This document shows positions 1 to 11,636 of a stretch of DNA of 64,000 nt, one piece after another. Within the stretch, counting starts at the first letter, position 1; the number at the start of each line of letters is the position of its first letter. The notes under the pieces are model-generated. The model worked only from the letters and a program-made list of their open reading frames with translations. It was not told the DNA's origin and made no database searches. Origin of the DNA: Fistulifera solaris (lineage: Eukaryota > Bacillariophyta > Bacillariophyceae > Naviculales > Stauroneidaceae); the NCBI GenBank assembly GCA_030295235.1, contig AP026140.1, positions 372,001 to 436,000 on the forward strand, given 5' to 3'. The position numbers and the translations under genes are program-made.

Positions 1-510
1 GTACTTAGGATTCGGTACTATACTTTGCGAAAAGACTTGATGTATCATATATCATATCTATTCGCGGAATTAGCATGCATACGTAGTACAAAAGAACAAG
101 GACATAATGACTATAAGAAGCTTATTTGCCGTCAGCTTCTTTCGAACTTACGAGATGATGGTCTGGATGATTACAGGTCATCTTGAGGTCCGTTCTCCGT
201 TCCCGTTTCCTTCTCGCGTCTCACTGACAAAACAACAAGCAACAAGCGCAAGACACAAGCGGTACTGGTATCGATTACGGTATCGGTACACTACGTGCGG
301 TCGGCGATCTCATTGTAATTTTTGTACCCAACACACGCCAACAACTCTCCCCGTCGCCCTTCTCGTCTCAACACAAATTTAATTTTGAAAGCTCTCTGTT
401 CGATCAACAGCATTCGGCGTTGGTCCTTGTCCCTCATCATTTGCTCATTCATTTTATTGGATGATTGTTTTTGAGCCGATCTCTAGTTTTCCCTTTCTAG
501 ATTGCAACAA
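1..510. other. intergenic / upstream region, no gene seen
   Basis: Only short open frames without family resemblance are present. The last ~100 bases, pyrimidine-rich, should hold the promoter and 5' UTR of the gene that starts at 511. The window edge cuts whatever lies further left. Confidence 0.5.
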
Positions 511-1966
511 ATGCCAAATGACAAAATCAAGCGTCGTCTGGACGAATCAGAAGCGGAAGAACGTAAGTTGACGAACACTTTTCTTTTACGTGATTCAGAC
601 AATCACTCATCAAAACAGCCGTCTCCTTGTAAATCCAGCCGCCGAGAAAAAACAGCAACTCGAGGCAACTCAGTCTTTGCGAGAGCTGGAAGAAAGGAAA
701 ATGGACGACCATCTCAACCGCAATAACGAGTCCATGAGTCAAGTTATGTCTGTTCAAGCCTTACTGAACCGAGGTATTGGCAACGCCGCCCTCGCGCAGA
801 TTAACTCTCAGAATCAGTTGACAACTGGCATCCGCTCGAATGCGGCACTGCACATACTTTCGCAAGAGAGGGCCAGGGCGGCATTGCAACACAATCTTTG
901 GGCCAGTGCACCGGATTTGATGTACCAGAATGTGATGAACGCAAGCGGTGCTAACCGAGCGGTTCCAGCAGAAATACCTCACCCCTCTGGCGTTTCGCCG
1001 ATTGTTTCTGACTACCTCTTGTCCGACTACAATCGAAGGATCGGCGCAGCAATCACCAATAACACGTCACGTGCCGTACCGCTTCCGGTTTTGCCACCCG
1101 CTGCGACTAGTGGGCTCTCGCAACTACAGCTAGAGCAGGTTCTCTCCAGAGCGAGTGCGCTGAATTATCAGCGAAATCTTGACCAAGCGCTCGCGATCAT
1201 CAGAGAAAATGAGACGGCCCGAAGAGTACGTCAGCTACAGCTTTCTCAAGGCACAACAGGGGCGCGGCCTAATCTTTATTCCGCAGTGATGTGGGACAAC
1301 GCCCAGAGACAGCAAAGTGCCCCGCAGAATCCAATCTGTGATCCAATTCAAACTGCACAACGGTCATTGAGTCTTCCAACTGACGCTTCTAGCTTGAATC
1401 CGACAGTAGAAGCCCTTCATCGAGCGCGCGCTGCTGCAAGTACTCTAGGAAACCGCCAAGGATTCGTCGGGCTTCCTCCATCGATTGCGGGAAATGTACG
1501 CAGCACTAGACGGCACGACTCGTCTGGAGTGTTATTGGCAACCGACGAAGATGAAAAGAATCTGTCGGAATATCAGACGTTGGTACGGAAGCAATTGGAG
1601 TTTTTCGAAGCCAGTGAGGAAGATGTCAGCTTGACAACCCAAGGTCGCAAGAAGGTTGTCTACATTGGCCAGGTAGGGATCCGGTGCGTACATTGTGCTC
1701 ACCGTCCTGCCAATTTACGTAGTCGAGGGTCGGTCTACTTTCCTTCAAAACTCAGCAGTGTTTATCAAGCCGCGCAGAACATGGCAGTGAGTCACTTGAT
1801 GGATGCATGCGACGAGATTGACGAAAGTACTCGCCAGCAGCTTTCATCGTTGCGGTCTCGAAAGGACACGGCAGCTGGGGGCAAAGCTTACTGGGCTTTA
1901 TCGTGTGCGAAAGTTGGCGTTTCTGAAACGGAAACAGGATTGAGATTGGGGAATCCTCTGCGCTAG
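511..1966 (+). CDS. diatom-type protein with C-terminal Cys/His (putative zinc-binding) domain
   Basis: Two exons, 511-562 and 639-1966. The 76-bp intron starts GTAAGT and ends AAATCCAG; only the acceptor at 638 keeps frame, joining an acidic MPNDKIKRRLDES start to AEKKQQLE. The protein has about 459 residues. The first ~300 are Gln/Asn/Ala-rich and low-complexity. The last ~125 form a compact domain: IGQVGIRCVHCAH, then RGSVYFPSKLSSVYQAAQN, MAVSHL and a further Cys. This is a Cys-x2-Cys...His...Cys pattern that could bind zinc. I know this domain as a recurrent family of unknown function in diatoms, often at the C-terminus of Gln-rich, possibly nuclear proteins. The domain is clearly seen; zinc binding and any role in transcription are inference. 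No frame damage. Confidence 0.72.
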
Positions 1967-2820
1967 GATTCACTCATCTTGATGCCTCTTCCGTTTTTTC
2001 GCCTAACTCGATTTCTCACAGCTGCAAATAGGTGAAAGAGACGAGAGCAATTGCAGAGAGAAGTAGTATATAAATTGCATTTTGATTTTGATCCTCTCTT
2101 TCATTTAGTAGAGCATATCCCATCCACTCGCCTCAACAAGGCTGCTCCTTCACCTACAAGATAAAACGAGGATCATAGTTTTTACGGAGTGCATCGATAA
2201 GACTTAAATATATTTTTCGGTGCAAGAAGTTGTGTTCTTCTCGTCTGCTGCCACACAAAATGGACGAGGTTGGATCTATTGACGTGACGTATGACGTTTT
2301 GGCTGACATCGCGCGAGAACGTTCTTTTTTTATTAAAAAAAATTTTTTTTTTTTTTTAATAAAAAAAATTGACAACCAAGATCCCGGTGTCTTACTGGGA
2401 ACGCTTGTTGGGCTCAATTGTACTTTTCGGCCTTACGACGTCGGTTTCACGCAGGTCTCATCTTTCTTTAAACGTGAAACGGCTTATACTGTTTTATGCT
2501 TAAAGGGCGGTACTCAATTAAATTACTATATTGTAAACAGTAGATGACTTTTTTTGAATGTACTGTTGAAGATAATGTGGAGTGTAGAGACTGCGGAGAC
2601 CGACGACTTGAATGAAAAAAATGAAAACGATAAAACGACAAAGATTACTCCGGAGTACTTCTTTGATGACAGCTTAAACACATCGAAGTGCTTGCTATTA
2701 AAGTCTTTATTAAAAGCAAGAGCAAAGGCATCGAAGAGGTACTTCTAGCGGTAAAATCTACAATTATGGTGAAGGCAAATATCTCTCTTTTTTCTTTTTC
2801 TGGGGAGTGTGTCGACTCTG
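1967..2820. other. intergenic with an A/T-run inverted repeat
   Basis: No convincing gene. At 2325-2334 TTTTTTTATT is mirrored by AATAAAAAAA at 2358-2367 around an A8T15 centre, forming a low-complexity hairpin. A minus-strand frame at 2157-2300 ends in a peptide (ALRKNYDPRFIL) resembling the C-terminus of FAD-linked oxidases, but nothing upstream supports a gene. Confidence 0.4.
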
Positions 2821-3352
2821 ATGGCGCTTATTGTACCTTTAGCAACAACCACTCGCACTACCATAACAGCTCTGGCTGCCAGTAGTTTCTATGCTGATGA
2901 AAACACAAAGGATCATTTTCTGCTGGAGGAATTCCGGATCCACACTGGCGAGGTCATCAACCCCTACAAGGTCTTGAGAGTTTCACGAACGGCCGGCCCC
3001 GAAGATATTAAAAGATCGTACCGTGATCTCTCCAGACGGTACCATCCCGACGGATACCGTAATCGACGCAACAATGACATCCTTCCTGGCAAATGCAACA
3101 GCTTGGAGGACGTTCGTGATCACTGGGAACGCATCAAGTTATCGTACGAAATTTTGAGAGACCCCAAGCGACGAAAAAGGTATGATCGGCATGAAACATT
3201 GGCAGACCCTGGTGCAGCTTTGAAACGCGCGGCAGTGAACGCTGCTCTAGATGGTGTGAAAAGCGTTGGAGGGGGGATTTTTCTCTGTCGGAGCTTTTGC
3301 TTTCCAAAAGCTAGCAGAAGGCGCAAAACAAGCAAGCAAAGGTGACAAATGA
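2821..3352 (+). CDS. J-domain (DnaJ/Hsp40-like) protein, frame break near 3' end
   Basis: The J-domain begins near residue 45 (NPYKVLRVSRTAGPEDIKRSYRDL) and has the HPD tripeptide in RRYHPDGYRN, then helix IV ending in ILRDPKRRKRYD. It would stimulate the ATPase of an Hsp70 partner. The start chosen is the ATG at 2821; about 28 residues resembling a hydrophobic leader precede the domain, which could mean membrane or organelle targeting. After residue ~150 the frame reads into FLCRSFCFPKAS and stops at 3345. One base fewer in the G6 (3271-3276) or T5 (3278-3282) run instead gives FSVGAFAFQKLAEGAKQ and a stop at 3350-3352, a much more protein-like tail. The region before the J-domain is not conserved enough to prove the start. 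Confidence 0.78.
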
Positions 3353-3573
3353 AGAACAATCATGCCTTACTCATTTAACCGCGACTGCCTCCTTTATATT
3401 TATAAACCTGCAAGCCAAACCAACAGGAACGTATTCGCCCGCTACATCAACAAAACGATATCTGCTCAAGAGATCAACCTAGAAACTGTAACAGCTACAC
3501 AAATTAGAAAGGGTTTCTCTCAATGTCTTTATGTTATTTAACGACTTTGCGCAAAAGGGATACTGCTATGTTT

Positions 3574-4995
3574 TCAGCGAAGAGCACGCTTTCCGGCGGG
3601 CTCCTTCAACTGTTTCTTCATCAAAGCTAGCTTTTGATCCTGAGCCACGCGAGCATGAAGCTCTTCCAGCTTATTCGAAGGATCGACGTAATGATGCGTT
3701 CCGACGACCGAGCCTCCTTGGTTGCAGTTGGCTCCATTTTCCAAGCACGGGAAGTTATGGACCGTGAAACTTCCAGGTGTGGCCCAAGCAACTTCTCCTT
3801 CGATTCCAAGCAAGTTTTTACCAACTTCCAAACGCATGTAACCCATTTCGCCCCAGTACTAAGTAAAGGATAAATTAGAGACTCAAAAGCTGCACCCATA
3901 CATCAAAGTGCATAGCATGCTTACCTGACCCCACGAATTGCGAATCAACCATGCTTGCTTGCCGGTTTCTTCGTCCATTTCCCAACCAACAATTGAGACG
4001 ATGTGATTCGACTCTTGAGGATAGCTATCATCCGTAAAGATACCTCCCTGGTAGCCCACAATAGGCTCGGCGTTGATGGTGGCGGCCACCGGTCTGCACA
4101 CAGTATCACGTTAGTCATAAGTCGTTATGGATCGAAAATCGCAACAGTCACGTACCCTCGCACATAGATTTCCGTCATAATGTTCGTCACAACATTGTCA
4201 TCAAACTCAATCATGCCGAATTCGGCCACGGTCGCGTTCGGAAAGTAATCAATCTCGGTGCAGGCACCTCCCATTCCTCCAAACGTGTCGCAGGTACGAC
4301 AGATATTGTTGGAGGAGCACGTGGTGTCGACGAGGGGCAGAATCCTTCCGTAGACTCATCACTGCAAGCCAAATACGACATGCAAGTGTCATACGGTACA
4401 TAGCCGCGCTCTTGAATGAATTCATAGGTACTTGTATGATATCCACCATGACATGATCCAGCCGTCTCGGTTCCGCAATTCAAAATAAACTGAATTGACA
4501 GATTAATATCGTCCCCCTTGCCCAAGCGCGCAATTTTGATGCGGTCCGCGAGACTGGAAAGCGCCCCATGAGCCCAGCAACTTCCGCAATACTGCGGAAT
4601 GTGCTGATTGAGCGAGTGCGTCAAGTACGATACGCCATTGACATCGCCCCACGAGAATGAATCGGGCAAGTGACTCGATGCGAGGTACGTGTGCGGCAAG
4701 GGACTCTTGAAATTGTTGAGCACAGCGTCGGGGCGGATCTGATTTTCACCAAAAAAAATAAAGAGGGAGAGATAGAGGGAAAGAGGGATCCATGGATTGA
4801 AGAAGAGAGGGAGCGGAAGAAAGAATACGTTAGGATTACTGCAGGATGGACGGGATTGACTGTGACAACAACAGAACATGTATCTTTACACCGCCGCTCG
4901 CGACAAAGCCCACGCACCTTGATCTCACTGAGATAATCACCGTTCGCCTGACTCAAGAAGACGATTACAGAGCTCAAAGCAAGTCCAAACTTCAT
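3574..4995 (-). CDS. cathepsin Z/X-like papain-family cysteine protease (copy 1)
   Basis: Peptidase C1A of the cathepsin Z type, a lysosomal/secreted carboxypeptidase family. Exons run 4995-4918, 4738-4156, 4093-3925 and 3858-3574, all with GT-AG introns. Exon 1 encodes a signal peptide (MKFGLALSSVIVFLSQANG). The mature region starts near PHTYLASSHLPDSFSWGD; the catalytic Cys is in QYCGSCWAHGALSS, the His in SNHIVSIVGWE and the Asn in LIRNSWG. The family hallmark YLTHSLNQHIPQYCGSCW is present. Exon 2 is broken: after EGFC the frame shifts at the G4 run 4334-4337 (one base missing), and the neighbouring frame continues VDTTCSSNNICRTCDTF...NATVAEFG to the donor. Copy 2 lies 1.4 kb downstream on the same strand, so this is a tandem duplicate with a gene between. 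Confidence 0.9.
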
Positions 4996-5431
4996 GATTA
5001 TTCTTATGCAAGTTACAGGTTTAATGACAAGGTATCGTAACAATGAGCATGGCGGCGGCAAAAGAAAAAAAAGAACACGCGATGATGTCGAGAAGGAAGA
5101 AGCCACTATAGCTCTTGAGTGTAGGCGTGACTTCGTGCGTTGAGGCATTTCTGGCAAATAGGATCAGGGTTAAAGTTACCAGTGAATTACGCACGACGGA
5201 AAAGAAGGAGGCCAGCAACACGACACGAATGACCATCGACTTTTCTGTAAGCCTAGATAGTTGCTAGTCTAGAGCAAGAGGAACTCTTGAGTCTATAGTA
5301 CTGTATGAGAATTCTCATCGCGAGACGAAAGAACATCATCGCAAACGCGAAATTCGTTTCTCCGTCTTGTTAATTCCGTTTCGCTGCTTGACTTTGTCGA
5401 TCTAGACTTTGTGAGTCGATCTGTCGCAGCT
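4996..5431. promoter_or_regulatory. divergent intergenic region between cathepsin copy 1 and the 5432 gene
   Basis: The 436 bp separating two divergent start codons must hold both promoters and 5' UTRs. No gene or recognisable motif array is seen. Confidence 0.4.
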
Positions 5432-6310
5432 ATGATTCCCCGTGCCATTCATCATCGGAGAAAACGAAAAGCCCCTGTAGTTCCCCGACAATTCGATGAT
5501 GATTTCTCGGAGCATCGATCTCCCTATAGTCATACTCATCCGCGCAGCCGCTCCTTTGATCTAGACCGTCGCGACAGTGAAGCATCGTCCGCAAATGATT
5601 TCTTTTTCGCGTCACTCGAAGAAGAATCGGTGACGAATGAATCATTAGCACCAGTGCGGCGTTCCTTGCATGGTTCTCTGCTATCCACGGGAGAAGCAGA
5701 GCAATGCCTGCTGGAGCTGAATGCGGTCTTTGGTCCGACTAAAACAGATGAGACTTCATCTCGTACACAGCAATTCACAAACTCGGTTCCTGAGAAAGAT
5801 TTTGACTTTGAGAATGCAAGTTTATCTCGGCGAACGATGAGTGATCTCGGAATGACTCGCCCTCTTAAGTCATCGTTGAAGAGCTCTTCTTCACTGAAAT
5901 CATTTCCGAGCCCAACGATGAAGCCGACCGTGAGTTTCAGCAAGTTAGATATTCGTGAATACGGTATTGCCTTATCCGATCATCCCAGTTGTTCTTGTGG
6001 TCCGCCCATTCAATTGGGATGGAATTACAGTGAAACGAAGGATTTAAAACTCGAAGAATACGAAACGATTCGTTCCTCGTTGCGTTCCGAAAAGAGGGAA
6101 GATATGCTCTTGTCGTACGACACAAGAGACTATCTTTTGCGCGAAGTCGCGGGATGTTCCAAGGACGAAATTGAACGCTCGATACAAGAAGTGGAGCGGG
6201 TGAAGCGAAATCGACTCATCACGGATATCTGGATGCCGGCGAATCTTCTCTCCGAAAAGATAACAGATGTCGTTCATCACATGTCACACATCTTTAGTGC
6301 CCATCGATAG
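5432..6310 (+). CDS. diatom-type conserved protein of unknown function
   Basis: Single exon, 292 residues, starting at ATG 5432 (in-frame codons upstream are non-ATG). The N-terminal half is Ser/Arg-rich and probably disordered. The conserved block begins near residue 165 with VSFSKLDIREYGIALSDHP, followed by SCSCGPPIQLGW, then a charged helical tail (YETIRSSLRSEKRED...LREVAGCSKDEIERSIQEV). The motif VxFxxLDIREYxxxLSDHPxCxxGPPIxLGW recurs in many diatom proteins, to my knowledge without assigned function. The reading frame is intact, in contrast to both neighbours. Confidence 0.75.
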   Translation: MIPRAIHHRRKRKAPVVPRQFDDDFSEHRSPYSHTHPRSRSFDLDRRDSEASSANDFFFASLEEESVTNESLAPVRRSLHGSLLSTGEAEQCLLELNAVFGPTKTDETSSRTQQFTNSVPEKDFDFENASLSRRTMSDLGMTRPLKSSLKSSSSLKSFPSPTMKPTVSFSKLDIREYGIALSDHPSCSCGPPIQLGWNYSETKDLKLEEYETIRSSLRSEKREDMLLSYDTRDYLLREVAGCSKDEIERSIQEVERVKRNRLITDIWMPANLLSEKITDVVHHMSHIFSAHR

Positions 6311-6388
6311 CATGGAATGTATGAATAGTAAAAGCAAATGTATTTGTACATAACGTTCTTTGTTACAACTTGTAAGTTGATCATTCGC

Positions 6389-7902
6389 TTAACCGTGGCG
6401 AAGACGACGACCGATCTGAACGAAAGGGTCCTCGTAAGTTTGCCACTCCATATGACCGGCATCGCAATCGCTGCCATCCACATGACAGGGATAGTTCTTG
6501 GTTGTGAATGTTCCCGGAGTGGCCCATGACACCTCCAGCTCGATTCCAAGTGCATTGTGGCCCATAAGAATACTGAATAGCGATGAAGATGTGTGCATTG
6601 ACTTGTAAGAGGACTTCGCGCTTACACAGTGACAACAGAACGATATCTAAAGACGAACTTACTTGAAATAACCCATGTTGCCCCAATAAGCTCCCCAGCT
6701 ATTTCTAACAATCCAATATTGATCTGTTTACAAGCAAACGACAATTACGTCGAAAATGAGAAGCCGCGAAAGGAAAAGATCTTATCCGTGTGAAGCTAAT
6801 TCGCACGTACCACCTGTTTCGGGATCCATTCCCCATCCTACGATGGACACAATGTGATTCACCAACATTTTGAAGATGCTTGTTTCTCGAATAATTTCGC
6901 CGTTCCCTTTGTAGTTGACCAATGGCTCTGAAAATATATTCCCGATTAGATGTTGTGAGACGCGGTCGATGACGGAAAGCGGATTAACCTGATAGCTACA
7001 TACCTGCATTGACACCAGCAGCAACGGGACTTCAATCCGCATACGTGTGAGTTGCAAATGAAAAGCGAAAGCTAGAAGCAGACGAACCGACTTACCCCCG
7101 TGCATAAATCTCTGCCTTGATTTTGTTCGCCACCGCTCCAAATCCATCCGTCACATACGAGTACGTTCCATATTCTGCTATTGTAGCGTTCGGAAAACGC
7201 TCCAAGGCACGACAGCCCTTTCTCGTACAAGTACGACACGTATTCATGGGCGTGCACGTGGTGTCAACGCTTTTGCAAAATCCTTCTCGCGACTCACTGC
7301 TGCACGCCAAATAAGGCATGCAGGTATCGTATGGAACGAATCCTTGTCGCTGAATGAATTCGTAAACTCCCGTAGCAGAACCTCCATGACACGATCCAGC
7401 GACACTTCCTCCACAATTGAGAATGTACTGCACCGACAGATTGATTTGATCACCACCGGTCCCATTGCGAGCAATATTGATGCGATCCGCCAAAGAAGAC
7501 AAGGCCCCGTGTGCCCAGCAACTTCCACAATATTGAGGAATGTGCTGATTGAGTGAATGCGTCAAATACGATACGCCGTGGACGTCGCCCCAGTGAAACG
7601 CGTCGGGAAGATCGTTCGGATCAATGTAAGTATACGGCAAGGGGGGATTTGTAGGCCTCGCGTTTCGTGTGACCTTCAAGGATCTGTCGGCAAGAAAATT
7701 AGAGTTTAAGATCGCAACTGATTAAGTTCAAAAAGATCTCAAAATAAAATCTCAAGGTAATCTTTCTTCCGTCAAACACAGCTTGAACGGGTCGTACCTG
7801 AAATTCATTCCGAAACGACTGTGCCGGGGCAACTTCCGTTTCCTGTCCCTGTATAACAGTCGAGAGAACGATACTAAGGAAGAGAAGCGATTGCAGTGGC
7901 AT
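6389..7902 (-). CDS. cathepsin Z/X-like papain-family cysteine protease (copy 2)
   Basis: Paralog of the gene at 3574-4995. Six exons fit by phase and homology: 7902-7798, 7683-7096, 7029-7004 (a 26-bp microexon), 6927-6811, 6723-6663 and 6572-6389. Exon 1 encodes a signal peptide (MPLQSLLFLSIVLSTVIQG). The catalytic Cys is in QYCGSCWAHGALSS, the His in NHIVSIVGWGM and the Asn in IVRNSWG. The loop SVDTTCTPMNTCRTC, lost to a frameshift in copy 1, is intact here. Near the start of exon 2 the spliced frame ILEGHTKREAYKSP must drop one base of the G6 run at 7641-7646 to continue PLPYTYIDPNDLPDAF. This copy has two more introns than copy 1, interrupting the His- and Asn-bearing region. Confidence 0.88.
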
Positions 7903-8174
7903 ACTTGATAAGCAGAAAACGAAGAAGTATATTATTTGTGAAGAAGAAAAGAAGAAGAAGAATGTCAATTATACGCCGCTCTGCGGTGTCGCGTCGCGTC
8001 GCAGAACAAAAAAGTGTCCGTCGCGACTGAACTTCAAACTGAGTCGCGCTAGCTACATTAAACGTCCGAGCGGACGACGGACAGACAACCAATCATTTTC
8101 TGTTTGCTTTATAGTTTTGTGTCTCATTGTATCATTCTTTTCCTTTGTATAAATACTGACAAACGCACTTCGCC
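7903..8174. promoter_or_regulatory. divergent promoter region (cathepsin copy 2 / RPC4)
   Basis: The 272 bp between two divergent ATGs contains the near-tandem GCGTCGCGTCGCAG around 7990 and A/AG-rich stretches. No coding potential is seen. Confidence 0.4.
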
Positions 8175-9387
8175 ATGGCACCACCAACACAAGCAGGGCG
8201 TTTCAAGCCTCGAAAACCGGCCAAGCGGGCAGCTCCTACCGCTATAGCGACGCCGATTGCGATTCCGAGCGCCGCCGCCGCCGCCGCCGCCGCAGTGGCT
8301 GCACTGCAAGCGACCGCCTCGACCGACCGAGGCGGAGGACGCGGGGCAGGAAGAGGCGGTCGGGGACGGGGTGGTCGAGGTGCTCCTGTCATACCGCAAG
8401 GTCAAGTCTTTTTACGGGAACCGACAAACCAGCGGCGTCTTCGACACGAACATCGGCCACGGCGGTAGCAGCAGCATCTTCGAAACGAAAAGGAAAAGCT
8501 GCGGGGATGATTGTTTCGTCAACGACGGGAGGAGCGAAAGAAGTCAAATCTGTAGCATTAGAAGTGCAAGAAGAAGTTCTGAACATTGATGATGAAGGGA
8601 TAGATGCACTCCCGGATCCAGCGCCGCGTTCTTCAAAATTGAGTTCCGCATCGACTCGACAATCGAATACAAGCAACAATCATGAATCATCAAATGAGTC
8701 ACAGCGAGCAGGCGGGGTTGCTAGTCATGACGCTCCTTCAGATGTACTGGCGTACTATTATGATTCGGACTCTGACGAGGACGACGAACCGATGCCAGAT
8801 TATCGAAACGATTCACAACTCCAACCCTTTTTAATTGACTCGGCAAGATCGGACCAGATCACTTCCAATCAAGCACCGCATATGTCTACATCGGATGAAA
8901 ATGCTCACGTTCAAAAAGTTTCGCCATTGCTGGTTCAGTCCGAAGCGGACGCCACCGGCCATCCGCTTATCAACGACAACTCTTTTTCCTTGTTCAATTA
9001 CCGACACGATTGCCACCAATCATCTCGGCGACACGACCAGACGAGGTCCCGAAAGCACCCATTAGTGGGATGGATATCGGTGATGAAGACCCGGTGCCGG
9101 TTTCCACGCCAGCGGTGGAAGTCGGTTCGTTCGACAATCAGTTGACTGATGCCCAACCCGGACGCATGGGCAAAATACGAGTTTACCAGAGCGGACGGAC
9201 GGTGTTTGTGTGGGAGAGTACGCCCGGGCAGGCGGTGGTGGAAATGAATGTTACAGAGGGATTGAATTGCAGTTTTCGTCAGCAAGCTGCTCTCATTGAC
9301 TTGGCCCGCAAAGAACTCACTCCGTTGGGGAATGTGCGAAAGACGATCGTAGTATCTCCCGAATTGGGCGACGGATATCTTGCTTAG
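8175..9387 (+). CDS. POLR3D: RNA polymerase III subunit RPC4 (RPC53/POLR3D)
   Basis: Subunit of the TFIIF-like RPC4-RPC5 heterodimer of RNA polymerase III. The N-terminus is basic with an Ala run and an RGGRGRGGRGAPVIPQGQV element typical of RPC4. The C-terminal domain is well matched: GRMGKIRVYQSGRTVFVWES, then VVEMNVTEGLNCSFRQQAA and LGNVRKTIVVSPEL. Two single-base deletions split it. At T5 8409-8413 one added base gives VFFTGTDKPAASST onwards; at T5 8983-8987 one added base gives FFLVQLPTRLPPI, the conserved hydrophobic strand just before the C-terminal domain. The middle (GGVASHDAPSDV, DSDSDEDDEPMPD) is acidic linker. ATG 8175 is in good context (GCCATGG). Confidence 0.9.
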
Positions 9388-9485
9388 AAACGGTTTCTTG
9401 TAGCTATTTCTATATGAATAGTGTTATGAATTATGAATAGTAAGATTAAGACTACCATAACCCTCAATAAGGGGCACAAGGCCGT

Positions 9486-11209
9486 CTAGCGTTTCGCGAA
9501 CTTAATCTGCAACGGAGTGGAACGGTTTTGTAAAACTCGCTTCCGTCTCGCGAAACCTGTGGGTGCTATCGAGGTTCGCAGAGGAGGAGCAGAGATCGAT
9601 GAAGGCGCTACTTGACTCGCAGCATTGGACTCGTGAAGTTCCACCCCGAGTCGTTTGGCAGACTGCAGTATGTGGGCTAGCTCTTGTCTGACTTCTAAGC
9701 AGCTTTGCATTACAGCACTGCGACATGCTTGTTCCGCCTCTGTCATCTGGACGAGTGATATTGTATGCTGATCATCGTCATTTCTCGTTTTTCCAGCATT
9801 CTTTGCTTTCAAGCTGTCCGCGATTGCTAGAGCTTGGGACCAGGCAGAAAGACGTGGCATGTATCTTACGGAAAGAAGTCGAATTACTCGATCCAGTGCC
9901 TCCTTGGTTTCGGCGTGCTGTGGTCTAGATTCGGCGTCTGCGCCGTTCTTCTCCTCATCTCTCGAAAAAATAGAAACTTCCAATCGCCCTTCATGCATAC
10001 CGCCTGTATTTTTCATGATTTCGAGCGTCCTTTCTACGGCATCCGCGTGAGCGATTCCGTCGTGTACGGCGCTGTTGATCTCCGCCCCAGAGTCGTCAAA
10101 ACCGTCTTCCCAGTCAATGTCGCCATCCTCTTCCTCGACGTCTTCTGTCTTCGCACTTGGCTCTGCCGAAACACTGCCATCAACTCGAGGCACCAGGACG
10201 TCAAAACATTTTTGGCTTTCCGAATGAGTTTCTGAACTTTTCTATTCATTTCATCCCATCGCTCCATCGCTGTATCCCTCAGAAGGCGCGAGGTTGTCAT
10301 ACTTTTCGCCTGTATTGACTTTCTTTCTACCCTATCGTCCAAATCTCCTAAGCTAAGCACATCTACAGGGCACTTTTGGTGAAATCGTTGAATAGCCGAT
10401 ATCAAAGTAGGATAGAGATTTCCGTAACCTTTGCGTTCCAAATGTTGCAAAACATCCAAAGCCTCCAGTTGCCACACCCCGTGAGAACAATCCGATTCCT
10501 CGTTTCCCGCTGGCGCTGCGAGTACATGATCCATCCATACAATTACGGATGTTCTCTCGCGACGTCGCGACGGGACACCATCTTCCTCGTCGGTCTGCAA
10601 CCACCACGACCGACACTCCGCACTCTTTTCCAGTAACATTCCCGCCAGATGCTGCGTAGCCCGACGCACGCTATATCGTGAGTGATCCAATCCAATAGTC
10701 CACAGGTGCTGCAACGCCGACACAGGGACGGAATAAGCAGCACTACGACCTTCCTCCGACGCTTCGCGCGTTTGACGACTCTTATTGTCTTTGACACACC
10801 GGTGTATCGCATTCAGCCAAGCCTGAGCGCCATCTTGGTATTTTTGTTGTATTTCGTTTTTCGTTCTTTGCTGTTCTTCTGTGGTAGATACATTGTTTCG
10901 TGTTGCGTTTTCGACTCGTTGCATGATATTTTTTAACAAAGAACCATCCTCAGTTTCCTCATGTGCTGAAACAGCTTGCCTTTCCTGGCGGTCATCATCT
11001 CTCCGATACAGCGGTTTCGATGCATAGGCGCCGCTTTTTCCGAACAATTTCGCCGTGACTTTCACTGCGTGTACATGGAGCGGAATGACTTCCACCGGCA
11101 ATCCTGGAATGTCGGGTAAATCGACGCCATATTGTCGAAGCTTCTCTAAGCGCTGCAGTTTCTTGTCGTCCCTCTTGATCTTATTCTCTTCCTTTCTCGT
11201 CGATGACAT
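9486..11209 (-). CDS. UV-stimulated scaffold protein A-like (transcription-coupled repair)
   Basis: About 574 residues after joining two frames at T5 10209-10213 (one base missing), which turns RKAKNV into RKAKKCFDVLVPRVDGSV. The N-terminal part has a helical VHS-like stretch (LQHLWTIGLDHSRYSVRRAT, GMLLEKSAECRSWW). The segment ending CFDVLVP resembles the UVSSA stretch before its acidic linker, followed here by an acidic segment (DIDWEDGFDDSG). A later helix, VIRLLSVRYMPRLSAWSQAL, and the C-terminal helix EVRQELAHILQSAKRLGVEL match UVSSA in order. UVSSA recruits TFIIH/USP7 to stalled Pol II. The C-terminal DUF2043 zinc region of animal UVSSA is not seen. The identification rests on pattern, not alignment. 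Confidence 0.6.
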
Positions 11210-11636
11210 TGTTTACAAGGTAAGGTCTAGCCATTAGCAGCTACAGCTTTCATATTTCAACACAAAATAAAAAAAAGAGCATCAAATAATTCAATGTTGC
11301 ACGACTGATTATGCAGTCATGAGCGGAAAAAAGGCGTTAAATAAGTTTTAGGGTTTCATGCTTTCGGGATGACGTGGATTTTGACGGTTGACGCCCCGTC
11401 CAATCGTGACACGTCATCCGAGAGAAAACTACGCAAAGCGTCCGCACACACGCAAATGTCACGATTGCGCGAGCACATCAGCAGTATACAGGTACCGTAC
11501 CAGGTATCAGCAGCGCCATTACACTTCAAATCTTTGTTTTATTCTCATTCTTTTCAATCACAAAACACAACACGCATCAAACCTTTTCGGCTGCATTTAC
11601 TGATTGACACGACTGAACGAAACATAAACAACACAG
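11210..11636. promoter_or_regulatory. divergent intergenic region (UVSSA-like / plastid DUF1279)
   Basis: These 427 bp lie between divergent starts. There is a short T/A-rich block near 11260-11290 but nothing coding and no recognised element. Confidence 0.4.

Noticed and set aside
107-382. 91-codon ATG frame near the left edge
   Set aside because: Low-complexity, no family motif, and it overlaps the probable promoter region of the 511 gene.
2157-2417. Minus-strand frame ending in an FAD-oxidase-like C-terminal peptide
   Set aside because: Only about a dozen residues resemble the family, the frame passes through an A/T homopolymer, and no upstream exon was found.
8240-8400. Alternative frames rich in Ala, Pro or Gly over the POLR3D N-terminus
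   Set aside because: They arise from the GCC/CCG-rich Ala run of POLR3D and have no continuation.
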